A stretch of 31,632 nucleotides of DNA. Source: an uncultured Bacilli bacterium (lineage in GTDB: Bacteria > Bacillota_I > Bacilli_A > RFN20 > CAG-826). The notes below the pieces were generated by a model. The model did not search any database. It saw only the letters and a program-made list of their open reading frames with translations, and was not told the origin of the DNA. The stretch lies in the NCBI GenBank assembly GCA_934168325.1, contig CAKPNG010000016.1:1-31632 (forward strand). Direction: 5' to 3'. Below are positions 29,291 through 31,632 of this stretch, piece by piece (the first letter of the stretch is position 1; each line of letters starts with the position of its first letter). The translations under genes were made by a program, and so were the position numbers.

Positions 29291-31408
29291 ATGAACGAAG
29301 GAATGGAAGATTATAGCAAAGAAGAAAATATTCTTCAAAAATTTGGTAGATTAATTACAGAAGATGTAAAGAAAAATAAAATTGATCCTGTTATCGGAAG
29401 AGATGAGGAAATTAGAAAGATTATTACTGTCTTAGCAAGAAAAACTAAGAACAATGTAATTTTATTAGGTGAACCAGGTGTTGGTAAAACAGCTATTATT
29501 GAAGGCTTAGCACAAAGAATAGTGAATAATGATGTTCCACAAACATTAAAGGATAAACAAATCTTTGAACTTGATATGGGTGCTTTAATTGCAGGTGCTA
29601 AATATCAAGGTGAATTTGAGGAACGTTTAAAAGCTGTTTTAAATAAAGTGCGTGATAGTGATCATAAAATTATCATGTTTATTGATGAAATTCACTTAAT
29701 TGTTGGTGCTGGTAGAAGTCAAGGTGCAATGGATGCCTCCAATATGTTAAAACCAATGCTAGCAAGAGGAGATATCGATTGTATTGGTGCTACTACTTTG
29801 AGTGAATATCAACAATATATTGAAAAAGATAGAGCTCTTGAAAGAAGATTCCAACCTATTATGGTTCAAGAACCTACTAAAGAAGATACTTTATCTATTT
29901 TAAGAGGTCTTAAATCAAGATTTGAATCTCATCATGGTGTAAAAATTACTGATAACGCACTTGTTGCTGCAGTAAATTATAGTGTACGTTACATTACTAA
30001 TAGATTTTTACCTGATAAAGCAATTGATTTGATCGATGAAGCTTGTGCTGAAACAAGAGTAGAAATTGAATCAATGCCACAAGAACTTGATGATGTTTCT
30101 AGAAAAATTAGACAACTTGAAATTGAAAAATTGGCTCTTGAGCAAGAAAAAGATGAACAATCTAAATTAAGATTAGAAAAACTCGTTACTGAATTAGATA
30201 ATCTTAAAAAAGAAAGTGATAAACTTGTTGCTCAATGGAAAAAAGAAAAAGAAGAGATATCACATCTTAAAGAACTTAAAAATAAACTTGATAGCTTAAA
30301 TTTCAATTTAGGTCAATCTTATAATGCTGGTGATTTCAAAAAAGCTAGTGAAATTCAATATAAAGAAATTCCACAAGTCCAAGCAGAAATTGATGCCATT
30401 GAAAAAGATGAAAAGAGTGGTAAAAAGTTATTAAGTGATGAAATTACAGAAGAAAATATTGCTGAAATTGTCGCTAAAATGACTAATATCCCAGTTTCAA
30501 GAATTTCTAAAGGTGATAAAGAAAGAGTTATGAATCTTGCTGATACTCTTAAAAAGAGAGTTATTGGTCAAGATAGTGCAATTGATCTTGTAAGTGATGC
30601 AATTTTAAGACAAAGAGCTGGCATTAAAGATCAAAATAGACCAATTGGTAGTTTCTTATTTTTAGGACCTACTGGTGTTGGTAAAACTGAGGTTGCAAAA
30701 GCACTTGCTGAAGCTTTATTTGATAGTGAAAACCATATTATAAGAATTGATATGAGTGAGTATATGGAAAAATATAGTGTAAGTAGACTTTTAGGTGCTG
30801 CTCCAGGATATGTTGGTTATGAAGAAGGTGGACAATTAACTGAACCTGTAAGACATAATCCATATTCAATTGTCTTATTTGATGAAATTGAGAAAGCTAA
30901 CCCTGAGGTTTATAACGTTTTATTACAAATTATGGATGATGGACGTTTAACTGATTCTCAAGGTAGAGTAGTTGATTTTAAAAATACTATTATCATTATG
31001 ACAAGTAACTTAGGTAGTCAAGAAATTCTTGAGGGACATCAAGAATTAGTAGATAAATTATTAAGAGTTCACTTTAAACCAGAATTCTTAAATAGAATTG
31101 ATGAAATTGTTTACTTCAATAGTTTATCTAAAGATGTTCAATATAAAGTTGCTAATAAAATGCTTAATGACTTATCAAGAAGACTTGCATTAGAATATTA
31201 TCAAGTAATATTTACAAAAAATGTTACAGATTATGTTCTTGAAAATTCTTATTCATTAGATTTTGGTGCTCGTCCAATTAGAAGATTTATTCAACATAAT
31301 ATAGAAACTATATTAGCTCGTATGATTATAAGTGAAAAACTTAAAGTTAATACACCTTATAAAGTAGACTATGTTAATAATCAAATTGTTGTAAATGAAA
31401 TTAAGTAA
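29291..31408 (+). CDS. clpB: ATP-dependent disaggregase ClpB, form lacking the N-terminal domain
   Basis: A 705-residue Hsp100 chaperone with two AAA+ modules: Walker A GEPGVGKT (60-67) and GPTGVGKT (about 460-467), Walker B motifs IMFIDEIH and IVLFDEIEKA. Between them is a long M-domain coiled coil (about 270-400) with LEIEKLALEQEKDEQSKLRLEKL and AQWKKEKEEI. The M-domain and the lack of a ClpP-docking loop identify ClpB rather than ClpC/ClpE, which degrade with ClpP. ClpB normally starts with a ~145-residue double Clp_N domain. That is absent, as in mycoplasma ClpB. GAGGAGGG 6 nt upstream sets the ATG at 29291. The frame is open 45 nt further upstream, but that lies across the promoter. Confidence 0.93.
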   Translation: MNEGMEDYSKEENILQKFGRLITEDVKKNKIDPVIGRDEEIRKIITVLARKTKNNVILLGEPGVGKTAIIEGLAQRIVNNDVPQTLKDKQIFELDMGALIAGAKYQGEFEERLKAVLNKVRDSDHKIIMFIDEIHLIVGAGRSQGAMDASNMLKPMLARGDIDCIGATTLSEYQQYIEKDRALERRFQPIMVQEPTKEDTLSILRGLKSRFESHHGVKITDNALVAAVNYSVRYITNRFLPDKAIDLIDEACAETRVEIESMPQELDDVSRKIRQLEIEKLALEQEKDEQSKLRLEKLVTELDNLKKESDKLVAQWKKEKEEISHLKELKNKLDSLNFNLGQSYNAGDFKKASEIQYKEIPQVQAEIDAIEKDEKSGKKLLSDEITEENIAEIVAKMTNIPVSRISKGDKERVMNLADTLKKRVIGQDSAIDLVSDAILRQRAGIKDQNRPIGSFLFLGPTGVGKTEVAKALAEALFDSENHIIRIDMSEYMEKYSVSRLLGAAPGYVGYEEGGQLTEPVRHNPYSIVLFDEIEKANPEVYNVLLQIMDDGRLTDSQGRVVDFKNTIIIMTSNLGSQEILEGHQELVDKLLRVHFKPEFLNRIDEIVYFNSLSKDVQYKVANKMLNDLSRRLALEYYQVIFTKNVTDYVLENSYSLDFGARPIRRFIQHNIETILARMIISEKLKVNTPYKVDYVNNQIVVNEIK

Positions 31409-31416
31409 TTAATCGG

Positions 31417-31445
31417 AGAGGTAAGCATGGTCTTACCTCTTTTTT
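31417..31445 (+). terminator. Terminator after clpB
   Basis: AGAGGTAAG (31417-31425) pairs perfectly with CTTACCTCT (31432-31440) around a 6-nt loop, followed by further T residues. Confidence 0.9.
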
Positions 31446-31632
31446 GTAATAAATTTGAAATATTTTAAAAACTAATTTTTTAGCTAAAATTAATAAAAAG
31501 CCTTTAAAACTCAACTTATTTTTAAGTTTTTTGACTATTATATTTAATTGTAATAAAATTTAGATTGTGTCCCTTTGTTGTAGGTCTCCCTAAAATTAAA
31601 TACAATTAAGTATTACTTCCGAAAACCATATT
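31446..31632. other. Window-end intergenic stretch, no gene recognised
   Basis: No convincing reading frame or RNA is seen in these 187 bases. AACTTA/TAAGTT at 31513-31528 is a weak hairpin followed by T residues. The segment 31564-31590 is visibly richer in G and C than its surroundings (containing GTGTCCC and GGTCTCCC). It could be the edge of an element or gene that continues beyond the window. Confidence 0.4.

Noticed and set aside
1..31632. Mycoplasma-type genetic code (TGA as tryptophan)
   Set aside because: Several intact genes end in TGA followed directly by the next start (9807, 21727, 23657), and tryptophans are TGG, so the standard code applies.
1..31632. CRISPR arrays, insertion sequences or rRNA
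   Set aside because: No regularly spaced repeats, transposase frames or rRNA-like blocks were seen.

Overview
This is about 31.6 kb of very AT-rich bacterial chromosome using the standard code: TGA is a real stop, for example at 9807-9809 and 21727-21729. It suggests an anaerobic, fermentative low-GC Firmicute, probably from the Bacilli/Erysipelotrichia/RF39-Mollicutes neighbourhood. The reasons are the strong AGA/TTA codon bias, Rex with bifunctional AdhE, an [FeFe] hydrogenase, a DUF1836 protein, a DUF402 nucleotide phosphatase, CIRCE control, and a ClpB without its N-terminal domain as in mycoplasmas. The exact lineage cannot be read from the window.

Layout. 1-174 (+) is the tail of a response regulator. 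333-3609 (+) is rex-adhE, redox sensing and ethanol fermentation. 3850-6825 (+) is a tightly overlapping [FeFe] hydrogenase / ureohydrolase / uracil-DNA glycosylase operon behind a 240-bp structured leader. 6834-8082 is a TPP riboswitch with a terminator controlling a ThiT-type thiamine transporter that carries an extra membrane domain. 8169-12317 (+) is an orphan membrane protein, then ntdP-like, tsaE, tsaB, rimI and tsaD (t6A tRNA modification). 12446-16321 (+) is galM, galK, an O-antigen ligase/polymerase-like membrane protein and a small membrane ORF. 16324-16397 is tRNA-Arg(CCG). 16498-22912 (+) is a complete four-gene Wadjet (JetABCD) anti-plasmid SMC system. 22946-25166 (+) is a DUF1836 regulator, galE and a small P-loop kinase, followed by tRNA-Gln(CTG) at 25168-25244 and a strong terminator. 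25348-26968 (-) is an acyltransferase with a zinc ribbon and an XRE regulator. 27063-27404 (+) is an unknown small gene. 27388-29132 (-) is UDP-galactopyranose mutase and an HdeD-like membrane protein. 29291-31408 (+) is clpB under a CIRCE operator. The last 220 bp hold a terminator and no recognisable gene.

How the genes work together. Rex, AdhE and the hydrogenase form a reductant-disposal module. galM/galK and galE lie on either side of the jet operon with glf further on, so a galactose/galactofuranose surface-polysaccharide locus appears to be split by the tRNA-Arg plus Wadjet block.

Non-coding observations. (a) A 14-mer, TTTTGCAGGSTTTT, occurs four times, all on the + strand, far above naive expectation. 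(b) Several genes (jetA, the DUF1836 gene, plsC, perhaps the 27063 ORF) have a -10 box only 6-8 nt before the ATG and no ribosome binding site, so they look leaderless. (c) Two consecutive genes (8169, 9276) have their ribosome binding sites inside hairpins. (d) The two tRNAs read G-ending codons (CGG, CAG) that are rare or apparently absent in the genes here.
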